Assembly: GCA_000171875.1 (NCBI GenBank)
Contig: ABHI01000001.1
Location: 1,127,001-1,191,000 of the forward strand
Length of the DNA: 64,000 nt
Reading direction: 5' to 3'
Source: Flavobacteriales bacterium ALC-1
GTDB taxonomy: Bacteria > Bacteroidota > Bacteroidia > Flavobacteriales > Flavobacteriaceae
The notes beneath the pieces are model-generated. The model was not told the origin of the DNA. It saw only the letters and a list, made by a program, of their open reading frames with translations, and did not search any database. Of the stretch, positions 8,161 through 15,781 are shown piece by piece. The translations under genes were made by a program, and so were the position numbers. Positions within the stretch are counted from its first letter, which is position 1. Every line of letters starts with the position of its first letter.

Positions 8161-9363
8161 GTGAATTTTCCCTTATATATAGCAAAACGATATCTGTTTT
8201 CTAAAAGCAGTAATAATGCTATAAATATAATGACACTAATTGCTTCTGGAGGCGTTATTATTGCTTCAGCAGCTTTATTTATTGTTTTATCTGTTTTTGC
8301 GGGATTAAAGGATTATAGTCTTGAGTTTTCTTCTTTTGTAGATCCTGATTTAAAATTGTTGCCCACAGAAGGTAAATCATTTCTGTTTTCTGAAACTGAT
8401 AAGGCTAAATTAATCTCTATTAGCGGAATAGCTTTTTATTCTAAAATTATTGAAGAACGCATCATCATAAAATCTGAAAACAAAAACCTTCTTGCGACAT
8501 TAAAGGGTGTAGATTCAAATTATTTAAACGTTACAAATGTAGACTCCATGGTTGTTAAGGGGAATTGGATTTCACCAGGAAGTAATGAGGTTGTTGCTGG
8601 CTCAGGAATTTCTTATAATTTATCTTTTGGTGTTTTTGATTATTTAAAACCTTTATCGATTTACGTTCCAAAACCAGGAAAAGGCCAGGCAAGCTCACTA
8701 AAAGGGTATTATAACTCAGCTTATGTAAGCAATGTTGGACTCTTTAATATTAATGAAGAACTAAATAATGAATATGTTTTTGCAGATATTAATCTTGCAA
8801 AATCCCTGTTAAGCTACAAAGAAAATCAAGTTAGTGCGCTTGAGTTAAAGCTGGAGAATGGTGTTGATGAATCTGAGGTTATAGCTCAATTAGAAGGTAC
8901 TTTACCAAATCGTTTTGTCATTAAAAATAGAGAACAGCTTAATGATGCGTTATTTAAGATGTTGAATACCGAAAATTTAGCCATATACCTCATTTTTACT
9001 CTAGTTATCATAATTGCATTATTTAATGTCATTGGCGCTATAATTATGATGATTTTAGATAAAAAGAAGTCGCTTAACACCTTATTTAATTTAGGAACAG
9101 AACCAAAAACAATTAAATCCATTTTCTTTTGGCAGGGCAGTTTAATGACTATTGTGAGTGGAATTATTGGTGTCACTATTGGCCTGCTAGTTGTGTTTTT
9201 ACAACAATCTTTTGAGTTGATAATGTTAACACCCGATTTACCTTATCCTGTGCGGTTGCATTTGATTAATGTTTTTATTGTATTGGCAACAATTTTTGCA
9301 CTCGGCATTATGGCATCAAAAATCGCATCGCATCGTATTACAAAACAGTTGATTCAGTCTTAA
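8161..9363 (+). CDS. LolC/LolE-like ABC transporter permease (FtsX fold)
   Basis: A 400-residue permease with the FtsX/MacB topology. One N-terminal membrane helix (about 22-45, starting ASGGVIIASAALFIVLSVF) precedes a periplasmic MacB_PCD-like domain (about 50-265). Three helices follow near 270-300, 320-345 and 370-392. The start is GTG at 8161, directly after the rbfA stop codon, so the genes are coupled. The N-terminal IAKRYLFSK...NAINIMTLIA matches LolC/E-type subunits that extract lipoproteins from the inner membrane. The partner ATPase is not in this neighbourhood. It converges on dusB, whose 3' end overlaps by 4 bp. Confidence 0.88.
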   Translation: MNFPLYIAKRYLFSKSSNNAINIMTLIASGGVIIASAALFIVLSVFAGLKDYSLEFSSFVDPDLKLLPTEGKSFLFSETDKAKLISISGIAFYSKIIEERIIIKSENKNLLATLKGVDSNYLNVTNVDSMVVKGNWISPGSNEVVAGSGISYNLSFGVFDYLKPLSIYVPKPGKGQASSLKGYYNSAYVSNVGLFNINEELNNEYVFADINLAKSLLSYKENQVSALELKLENGVDESEVIAQLEGTLPNRFVIKNREQLNDALFKMLNTENLAIYLIFTLVIIIALFNVIGAIIMMILDKKKSLNTLFNLGTEPKTIKSIFFWQGSLMTIVSGIIGVTIGLLVVFLQQSFELIMLTPDLPYPVRLHLINVFIVLATIFALGIMASKIASHRITKQLIQS

Positions 9364-10355
9364 GACGTAAACTGATGATCAGAGAATTTCTCTAATACCT
9401 CATCAAAAGCAGCAAATACATCCTTAGAGTCGTCGCTGGTTACCATTTTCATTCTGTATTCTTTAAAATGTGGAATACCTTTAAAGTAGTTGGTATAATG
9501 TCTTCTCATTTCAAAAACACCAAGAACTTCACCTTTCCAATCTATTGACATTTGTAAATGACGTCTAGCGGCTTCAACACGTTCTGCTAAAGAAATTGGC
9601 GCTAAATGTTCTCCTGTTTCAAAATAATGCTTCACTTGTTTAAAAAACCATGGGTTACCAATTGTTGCGCGTCCTATCATTGCGCCATCAAGTCCGTAAC
9701 TATCTCGCATTTCTGCCGCACGTTCTGGAGTATTTATATCACCATTTCCAAAAACCGGAATGTGCATTCGTGGATTGTTCTTAACTTCTGCAATAGGTTT
9801 CCAGTCCGCATCACCTTTATACATTTGCGCTCTAGTTCTACCATGTATGGCAATAGATTTACAACCCACATCCTGAAGTCGTTCGGCTACCTCAACAATT
9901 TTTATAGAATCATGGTCCCAACCTAATCTGGTTTTTACAGTCACTGGCAAATTGGTGCGTTTTACCATTTCTGCAGTGAGTTTTTCCATAAGACAGATAT
10001 CTTTTAGAATTCCGGCTCCTGCACCTTTAGAAACTACCTTTTTAACGGGACAACCAAAATTGATGTCTATTATATCTGGATTCGACTTTTCTACAATATC
10101 AATGGTTTGCAACATGCTTTCCATATTCGCACCAAAAATCTGAATGCCAACTGGCCGTTCTTTTTCGTAGATATCTAACTTCATAACACTTTTTGCAGCA
10201 TTACGAATTAAGCCTTCACTAGACACAAATTCGGTATAAACCACATCTGCACCTTGCTCTTTACATAAAGCTCTAAATGGTGGATCGCTCACATCTTCCA
10301 TGGGTGCTAAAAGCAATGGGAAATCTGGTAATTCTATGTCGCCTATTTTAACCAA
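9360..10355 (-). CDS. dusB: tRNA-dihydrouridine synthase B
   Basis: A 331-residue FMN enzyme that reduces uridines in the tRNA D-loop. The TIM-barrel has the N-terminal LLLAPMEDVSDPPFR and the catalytic Cys102 in INFGCPVKKVV. It also carries VKTRLGWD, IHGRTRAQMYKG, FGNGDINTPE and GAMIGRATIGNPW. It starts at TTG (10355-10353); no ATG is available nearby upstream. A -7-like TAATTTTG lies at 10380-10373 on the minus strand, giving a leader of about 11 nt. The 3' end overlaps the converging permease gene by 4 bp. Confidence 0.95.
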   Translation of the reverse strand: MVKIGDIELPDFPLLLAPMEDVSDPPFRALCKEQGADVVYTEFVSSEGLIRNAAKSVMKLDIYEKERPVGIQIFGANMESMLQTIDIVEKSNPDIIDINFGCPVKKVVSKGAGAGILKDICLMEKLTAEMVKRTNLPVTVKTRLGWDHDSIKIVEVAERLQDVGCKSIAIHGRTRAQMYKGDADWKPIAEVKNNPRMHIPVFGNGDINTPERAAEMRDSYGLDGAMIGRATIGNPWFFKQVKHYFETGEHLAPISLAERVEAARRHLQMSIDWKGEVLGVFEMRRHYTNYFKGIPHFKEYRMKMVTSDDSKDVFAAFDEVLEKFSDHQFTS

Positions 10356-10372
10356 GTCTTAAAATTTTGAAG

Positions 10373-10380
10373 CAAAATTA
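10373..10380 (-). promoter_or_regulatory. -7 promoter box of dusB
   Basis: TAATTTTG on the minus strand is a full match to TAnnTTTG, 18-25 bp upstream of the TTG start. No convincing -33 box is visible. Confidence 0.5.
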
Positions 10381-10438
10381 CAGCTTTTTAAGTAATGTAT
10401 GTATCTTCAATATATTCAAACAACTATAATTACAAATA

Positions 10439-11182
10439 TTGCATATCCCATTTGAACCTGTCGTTTTTGGTTACACTATAAATAGTCATTTAATCCTTGA
10501 GTATTTAGCATTCTTTATTGCTTTTAGATATTACGTCGTATTACGACGAAAAGGCTCTGATAGTATTACCTCAAATAATCGCTTATCCATAATTCTTGGT
10601 GCAGCTTTAGGGGCTTTGATCGGTTCGCGATTAATTGGGTTTTTGGAAAATCCATTGGTTGAATTCTCTCAACAAAACATATTTCAATTACTAAACACCA
10701 AAACTATAATGGGAGGCTTATTCGGTGGCTTGCTTGGTGTAGAATTAGCGAAGAAAATTATTGGAGAAAAACAATCCTCTGGTGATTTATTTGTGCTTCC
10801 TATTGTTGTTGGTATTTTTATTGGTCGTGTTGGTTGTTTTCTTTCTGGCATAAATGAGTTTACCTATGGAAAAGTGACAACATCTTCTCTAGGGATGGAT
10901 TTAGGCGACGGCTTACTTCGTCATCCGACATCACTTTATGAGCTTATTTTTTTAGTTGTCTTATTCTTTGTTTTAAAATGGATTCAAAATAATTCAGTAT
11001 TAAAAAACGGAGAACTTTTTAAGCTTTTTATGTTGCTGTATTTCGGATTTCGATTTTGTATTGAATTTTTAAAACCTAATGTGTTTTATGCATTTGGATT
11101 AAGCAGCATTCAACTATTATGTGTAATTTGTTGGTTGTATTACAGCCCTTTTATCATTCAAAAATTAAAAAATGCCAGTTAG
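10439..11182 (+). CDS. Lgt-like prolipoprotein diacylglyceryl transferase homologue
   Basis: A 247-residue membrane protein with about seven hydrophobic segments. It keeps the Lgt core: the catalytic-loop region GRVGCFLSG (the canonical family has GRxGNFxNxE), LRHPTSLYELIF, and a C-terminal FRFCIEFLKP (canonical RxxxE). It is shorter than the usual 270-300 residues, and the family's GNF and second Asn/Glu are replaced. It may therefore be a divergent paralogue rather than the housekeeping enzyme. It starts at TTG and overlaps the radical SAM gene by 11 bp, so the two are coupled. A lipid-linked role with that partner is inference. Confidence 0.75.
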   Translation: MHIPFEPVVFGYTINSHLILEYLAFFIAFRYYVVLRRKGSDSITSNNRLSIILGAALGALIGSRLIGFLENPLVEFSQQNIFQLLNTKTIMGGLFGGLLGVELAKKIIGEKQSSGDLFVLPIVVGIFIGRVGCFLSGINEFTYGKVTTSSLGMDLGDGLLRHPTSLYELIFLVVLFFVLKWIQNNSVLKNGELFKLFMLLYFGFRFCIEFLKPNVFYAFGLSSIQLLCVICWLYYSPFIIQKLKNAS

Positions 11183-12566
11183 AAAATATACCTATTACGA
11201 TTTTACATTGAGTCTTTGTCCAGAATGTCTGCGACGTGTTGATGCTAAAATTGTGTTTGAAAATGGTAATGTATATATGCTAAAACGTTGTAATGAACAC
11301 GGCAATTCTAAAGTGTTAATTGCAGACGATATTGAGTATTATAAAAACATAAGAAACTACAATAAACCAAGTGAAACACCATATACATTTAATACCAAAA
11401 CACATTATGGTTGTCCTTACGATTGCGGTTTGTGTCCAGACCATGAACAGCATAGTTGTTTAACCGTTCTAGAGGTTACTGACCGCTGTAACCTAACCTG
11501 TCCCACTTGTTATGCTGGTTCGTCACCAACATATGGGCGACATCGCACCCTAGAAGAGGTTAAGACGATGTTAGACACTATTGTAAAGAACGAAAAAGAG
11601 CCAGATGTGGTACAAATTTCGGGGGGTGAACCCACAATTCATCCGCAGTTTTGGGATATTATGGATTATGCAAAATCCTTACCCATTAGGCATTTAATGC
11701 TAAACACCAATGGTATTAAAATCGCTAAGGATTTTGAATTCGCCAAACGTCTAAAAACTTATGCTCCAGATTTTGAAATCTACTTACAGTTCGATTCGTT
11801 TGAAAATACTGTTTTACAAGAATTACGCGGTGCAGATTTAAACGATATTAGGGAACAAGCACTTGAAAACCTGAATAAACTGAACTTATCAACCACATTG
11901 GTTGTAACGCTTCAAAAAGGCTTAAATGATAATGAAATAGGAAAGATTATAGACTACGCTCTAAAGCAAAAATGTGTGCGTGGTGTCACTTTACAGCCCA
12001 CTCAAATAGCGGGAAGATTAGATAATTTTAATCCTGAAACAGACCGCATGACTCTAACAGAAGTTAGACGAAAAATTATGGAACAGACTGCTATTTTTAA
12101 TCCTGATGATTTATTACCTGTGCCTTGTAACCCTGATGCTTTAGTGATGGGTTATGCACTTAAATTAGATGGAGAGGTGTTTCCGTTAACGCGCTATATT
12201 AACCCAAATGATTTGTTGGATAATAGTAAAAACACTATTATTTATGAGCAAGACGAACAACTTCATGGTAAAATGATTGAACTCTTTAGTACTGGTAATT
12301 CAGTAGAAGTTGCTGAAGAAAATCTAAAATCTATTATGTGTTGTTTACCAAATATCGACGCACCGAATTTAGGTTACGATAATTTATTTAGGGTCATTAT
12401 TATGCAATTTATAGACGCTTATAATTTTGATGTGCGAGCAATTAAAAAATCTTGTGTGCATATTGTGGATAAGGACAATAAAATTATTCCGTTTGAAACA
12501 ATGAATTTGTTTTATCGTGATGATAAAAAGGCTAGATTAGAAGAACTTAGAAACGAAATTTTATGA
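11172..12566 (+). CDS. Radical SAM protein of the Tes/MJ0619 (COG1964) type
   Basis: A 464-residue radical SAM enzyme. The SAM cluster motif is Cx3Cx2C at C106, C110 and C113 (EVTDRCNLTCPTCYAG), followed by the SAM-binding glycine-rich ISGGEPTIHPQF. Extra cysteines occur before it: CPEC (16-19), C40, CPYDCGLC (81-88) and C96. The C-terminal region has IMQFIDAYNFDVRAIKKSC and IIPFETMNLFYR. This architecture matches COG1964, which contains the archaeal tetraether lipid synthase Tes and MJ0619. The product in this bacterium is unknown; joining or modifying lipid chains is a fair hypothesis given the Lgt-like gene it overlaps. Confidence 0.8.
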   Translation: MPVRKYTYYDFTLSLCPECLRRVDAKIVFENGNVYMLKRCNEHGNSKVLIADDIEYYKNIRNYNKPSETPYTFNTKTHYGCPYDCGLCPDHEQHSCLTVLEVTDRCNLTCPTCYAGSSPTYGRHRTLEEVKTMLDTIVKNEKEPDVVQISGGEPTIHPQFWDIMDYAKSLPIRHLMLNTNGIKIAKDFEFAKRLKTYAPDFEIYLQFDSFENTVLQELRGADLNDIREQALENLNKLNLSTTLVVTLQKGLNDNEIGKIIDYALKQKCVRGVTLQPTQIAGRLDNFNPETDRMTLTEVRRKIMEQTAIFNPDDLLPVPCNPDALVMGYALKLDGEVFPLTRYINPNDLLDNSKNTIIYEQDEQLHGKMIELFSTGNSVEVAEENLKSIMCCLPNIDAPNLGYDNLFRVIIMQFIDAYNFDVRAIKKSCVHIVDKDNKIIPFETMNLFYRDDKKARLEELRNEIL

Positions 12567-12766
12567 TGAATTTACCAATAGAAGTTGATGGTATAGGGTT
12601 GTTTATTTTACTGATGATACTCGTTATGATAATTATTCCTATTATTCTTTTTATAGTAGGTTTAGTGACACTTCGTAAAAATAAAAAGCGTGCAAAAATC
12701 ATTCTAATTATAGCAACTGTTTACTCAATTATAAGCCTTGGCATTTGCGGAGGCTTCGGATTTTAA
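12563..12766 (+). CDS. Small two-helix membrane protein (copy 1)
   Basis: A 67-residue protein with two membrane helices (about 10-37 and 45-62) separated by a basic turn (LRKNKKRAK), ending SLGICGGFGF. Its ATG overlaps the radical SAM stop codon (ATGATG), so it is translated in the same operon. It is a paralogue of the next gene. Function is unknown. The tight coupling suggests it helps anchor or modulate the radical SAM/Lgt-like pair, but this is inference. Confidence 0.7.
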   Translation: MMNLPIEVDGIGLFILLMILVMIIIPIILFIVGLVTLRKNKKRAKIILIIATVYSIISLGICGGFGF

Positions 12767-12777
12767 ATTATAATAAA

Positions 12778-12978
12778 ATGAAATTATTAATAGAACCTGG
12801 AAATTTAGATGGCATATTGGTTTTAATTATTGCTATAATGTTTGGTCCGGCAATTCTATTAGCTATTATTGGGTTTGCAGTGCTTAAAAAGAATAAAAAA
12901 GCAGCTAAGGTTTTATTTATTCTAGCGGCTGTTTATGTGATTATTAGTTTAGGTATTTGTGGTAGTATGATGATGTGA
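12778..12978 (+). CDS. Small two-helix membrane protein (copy 2)
   Basis: A 66-residue paralogue of the preceding gene with the same plan: an acidic N-terminus (MKLLIEPGNLDG), helix, KKNKKAAK turn, helix, and the ending ISLGICGSMMM. I chose the ATG at 12778. A longer frame reaching back into the previous gene would start at a non-conserved position and break the similarity to copy 1. The 3' end overlaps the converging DUF4345 gene by about 30 bp. Confidence 0.7.
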   Translation: MKLLIEPGNLDGILVLIIAIMFGPAILLAIIGFAVLKKNKKAAKVLFILAAVYVIISLGICGSMMM

Positions 12979-13350
12979 TTTTAATGCCCAAATTCCATAA
13001 AGTCCTAGAAATAATTCTGCAGAAACTCCAAATTGATATGCAAAAGTTGGTGTACCATCTAAAAACCAGCTTAACAATCTTCCAAGACCTAAACACAACA
13101 TAAAAATAATATTAGTTACTAGGGCTATTTTCAAATACTTGGCTTTAAATATGCCAAATATCCAAAGAAATGAAAAGCCTAGATACAACCCCATTAAGGC
13201 TTTAAATTGATTTTGTTCGTCAATTGTATTGAGATGAATATCGAATTCTGAACTTGGATTAAATCCATAAACAAAAGCCACTGGAACAACAATCAGTACC
13301 GAAATGATTAAGTGTGTTTTGGTTATGATATCCGTTTTAGCAATTCTCAT
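12949..13350 (-). CDS. DUF4345-type membrane protein
   Basis: A 133-residue protein with four predicted membrane helices (about 14-30, 50-66, 72-90 and 107-124) and a His/Thr-rich tail (KSHHHTTTNT). The pattern GLYLGFSFLWIFGIFK...LGRLLSWFLDG...ELFLGLYGIWAL matches DUF4345 proteins, whose function is unknown. Its start codon directly abuts the stop of the M28 peptidase gene, so the two form an operon with the peptidase first. The end overlaps the oppositely transcribed small membrane protein gene. Confidence 0.7.
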   Translation of the reverse strand: MRIAKTDIITKTHLIISVLIVVPVAFVYGFNPSSEFDIHLNTIDEQNQFKALMGLYLGFSFLWIFGIFKAKYLKIALVTNIIFMLCLGLGRLLSWFLDGTPTFAYQFGVSAELFLGLYGIWALKSHHHTTTNT

Positions 13351-14613
13351 TTAGAATTTAACCCTGGTTTTAATGGTTTCTTCCCCTCGTTTTACTGTGA
13401 TGTTAGCTTCATCTCCATTATCAAATACAGATAAGGCTCGCATATAACTCATCATATCCGTAATTGTACTATCTCCTAATTTTAATACTATATCACCTTT
13501 TTGCAAACCTGCTGCAAAAGCAGGAGTATCTTCTCGTGTGCCATCAATTCGCATACCCTTTCCGTCATATAAATAATCTGGAACCACACCTAAACCTACT
13601 TTAAATTGTGGGGTTTCTTCACTTTCATTTTTTGTTTTTCTGAACGCTAATTTGCCATTATCATCTAAATCGGTAATTATAGTGTAGATGTAGTCCGAAA
13701 TTAAATTCATACCATCATAATTCAGCTTCTCTGAATCATCTCCAGGTTTGTGGTAATCTTCATGCTGACCCGTAAAGAAATGTAATACTGGAATATCAAT
13801 TAGATAAAACGAGGTGTGATCACTTGGGCCTACTCCGCTTTCATTTTCTACCAGTTTAAATTTATCGTTGTTAGATTTTATGGTTTGTTTAAATATTGGT
13901 GAGGTTCCTGTACCATAAACAGCTAGAGTACTATCGGTTTTCATACGGCCAACCATATCCATATTAATCATATAATTAATTGATTTAGCATCGATCGTTG
14001 GGTTTTTAGAGAAGTAATTAGACCCCAACAAGCCCATTTCTTCTCCAGAAAATGCCATAAATAGGTAGTTGTTTTTGTCCTTAATTTCTGCACTTTGATT
14101 TTTAACGGTTAATCTAGCTGCTAAATCTAAAAGCACAGCAACTCCGCTTGCATTATCATCAGCTCCATTGTGTATCGCTTTATCTTTCTCCCTGTATAAT
14201 GAACCTTCACCACCAAAACCTAAATGATCATAATGTGCTCCAATAACTATCGTCGTTTTTGCATTATTATCTATAAATCCAATAACATTATTTCCGGTAA
14301 TTGTACTATCTGCATTGGTAGTAAATTCAACTTCCTTATGTGGATCTGTTTTAGGTTTAAATGAAAAGGGCTGTAAAAACCCTTCTGTCCCTTTAGATTG
14401 AAGACCAATAGCTTTAAAACGTTTAGAAAGATACTTGGAGGCAAGTATTTCACCTTGAGTGCCTGTTTGGCGACCTTCAAGTTTATCGTCTGCTAAAAAT
14501 GAAACATCGCTTTTGATTTTGTTTTCGTATTGTAGTTTATTTTCAGAAAGCTCCGATTCATTTTTACAGGATAGAAATCCTACTAAAACAAATAATAACA
14601 CTAAATTTTTCAT
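13351..14613 (-). CDS. M28 family metallopeptidase lipoprotein with PDZ domain
   Basis: A 420-residue lipoprotein (Cys16 in LVGFLSC). The M28 domain shows the two-zinc ligands in order: GAHYDHLG (His, Asp), NGADDNASG (Asp), FSGEEMGLLGS (Glu-Glu), NMDMVGRM (Asp) and HEDYHKPGDD (His). A C-terminal PDZ domain (about 330-415; TPAFAAGLQKGDIVLKLGD) probably binds peptide ends. It is likely a periplasmic or surface aminopeptidase that trims imported peptides. A -7 box TAATTTTG lies at 14641-14634 on the minus strand. It is divergent from the PD40 lipoprotein gene. Confidence 0.92.
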   Translation of the reverse strand: MKNLVLLFVLVGFLSCKNESELSENKLQYENKIKSDVSFLADDKLEGRQTGTQGEILASKYLSKRFKAIGLQSKGTEGFLQPFSFKPKTDPHKEVEFTTNADSTITGNNVIGFIDNNAKTTIVIGAHYDHLGFGGEGSLYREKDKAIHNGADDNASGVAVLLDLAARLTVKNQSAEIKDKNNYLFMAFSGEEMGLLGSNYFSKNPTIDAKSINYMINMDMVGRMKTDSTLAVYGTGTSPIFKQTIKSNNDKFKLVENESGVGPSDHTSFYLIDIPVLHFFTGQHEDYHKPGDDSEKLNYDGMNLISDYIYTIITDLDDNGKLAFRKTKNESEETPQFKVGLGVVPDYLYDGKGMRIDGTREDTPAFAAGLQKGDIVLKLGDSTITDMMSYMRALSVFDNGDEANITVKRGEETIKTRVKF

Positions 14614-14623
14614 ATGTAAGTCT

Positions 14624-14641
14624 TACTTTTGTTCAAAATTA
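14624..14641. promoter_or_regulatory. Overlapping divergent -7 boxes
   Basis: TACTTTTG (14624-14631, plus strand) faces the PD40 lipoprotein gene. TAATTTTG (14641-14634, minus strand) faces the M28 peptidase gene. Both are full matches to TAnnTTTG and lie back to back between the divergent genes. Confidence 0.45.
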
Positions 14642-14674
14642 GGCATTAAAAGCCACTTATTATAATTCTTTACC

Positions 14675-15781
14675 ATGAACAGAATCATTGTTATTTTAGT
14701 TATACTTGTTACGTTTTCATCTTGTAAAAACAACTCCTCAAAAGATGGAGCTGACACTACTACCGGAGCTACTAAATCAATTGAGTCGTTGATTTATCCT
14801 GAGGAAACACACTTTAAATCTATAAGGCAGGTGACATATGGTGGGGATAATGCTGAAGCGTATTGGAGTTTTGATGATAAACAATTGGTGTTTCAGTCTA
14901 ATAATGTAAAATGGGATGTGGGTTGCGATCAAATGTTTTTAATGAATGCTAATGAAACATTTACCGATAGCATTGCTCCTCCAATGATAAGTACTGGAAA
15001 AGGGCGTACAACCTGTGCTTATTTTTTACCAGACAATAAGCATATTATTTATGCTTCAACTCATTTAAAGCAAGATAAATGTCCTGATACTCCATTGCGT
15101 AAAAACGGAAAGTATATCTGGCCAATCTACGATAGCTATGATATTTTTGTGGCTGATTTAGAGGGTAATATTGTGAAGCAATTAACTAATGAAGTGGGTT
15201 ACGATGCAGAACCTACGGTTTCTCCTAAAGGCGACAAAATTGTGTTTACCTCAACCAGAAGTGGTGACTTAGAACTTTATACCATGAATATTGATGGTTC
15301 TGATGTAAAACAAATTACCAACGAATTGGGTTATGATGGCGGTGCGTTCTTTTCACCTGATGGCACTAAGCTTATCTTCCGGTCATCACGACCTAAAACC
15401 GAAAAAGAAATAAAAGATTACAAAGATTTATTAGCTGAAGGTCTTGTTGAGCCTACAGAAATGGAACTCTATATTTGTAATGCGGATGGTTCTGATTTAA
15501 GACAACTTACTGATTTAGGTAATGCAAATTGGAGTCCGTTTTTTCACCCTTCTGGAGAAAAGATTTTATTCTCTTCTAATTTTGAAGCTGAGCGCGGCTT
15601 TCCTTTCAACTTGTATTTAATAGATATTGATGGCAAAAATTTAAAACGTGTCACGCATGGTGAAACCTTTGATGCCTTTCCTGTGTTTTCTAATAATGGA
15701 AAATATTTAGCGTTTTCTTCTAACCGAAATAATGGTGGAGGACGCGATACAAACCTTTTTATTGCAGAATGGCAAGATTAG
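14675..15781 (+). CDS. TolB-like PD40 beta-propeller lipoprotein
   Basis: A 368-residue lipoprotein (Cys17 in LVTFSSC) built of PD40/WD40-like beta-propeller blades: AEPTVSPKGDKIVFTSTRSG, LYTMNIDGSDVKQIT, GAFFSPDGTKLIFRSSR and FPVFSNNGKYLAFSSNR. Such TolB-like propellers bind proteins or peptides in the periplasm. The divergent M28 peptidase suggests a shared role in peptide or protein handling, which is inference. Its 3' end overlaps the converging receptor gene by 4 bp. The start ATG places the lipobox at the normal distance. Confidence 0.85.
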   Translation: MNRIIVILVILVTFSSCKNNSSKDGADTTTGATKSIESLIYPEETHFKSIRQVTYGGDNAEAYWSFDDKQLVFQSNNVKWDVGCDQMFLMNANETFTDSIAPPMISTGKGRTTCAYFLPDNKHIIYASTHLKQDKCPDTPLRKNGKYIWPIYDSYDIFVADLEGNIVKQLTNEVGYDAEPTVSPKGDKIVFTSTRSGDLELYTMNIDGSDVKQITNELGYDGGAFFSPDGTKLIFRSSRPKTEKEIKDYKDLLAEGLVEPTEMELYICNADGSDLRQLTDLGNANWSPFFHPSGEKILFSSNFEAERGFPFNLYLIDIDGKNLKRVTHGETFDAFPVFSNNGKYLAFSSNRNNGGGRDTNLFIAEWQD

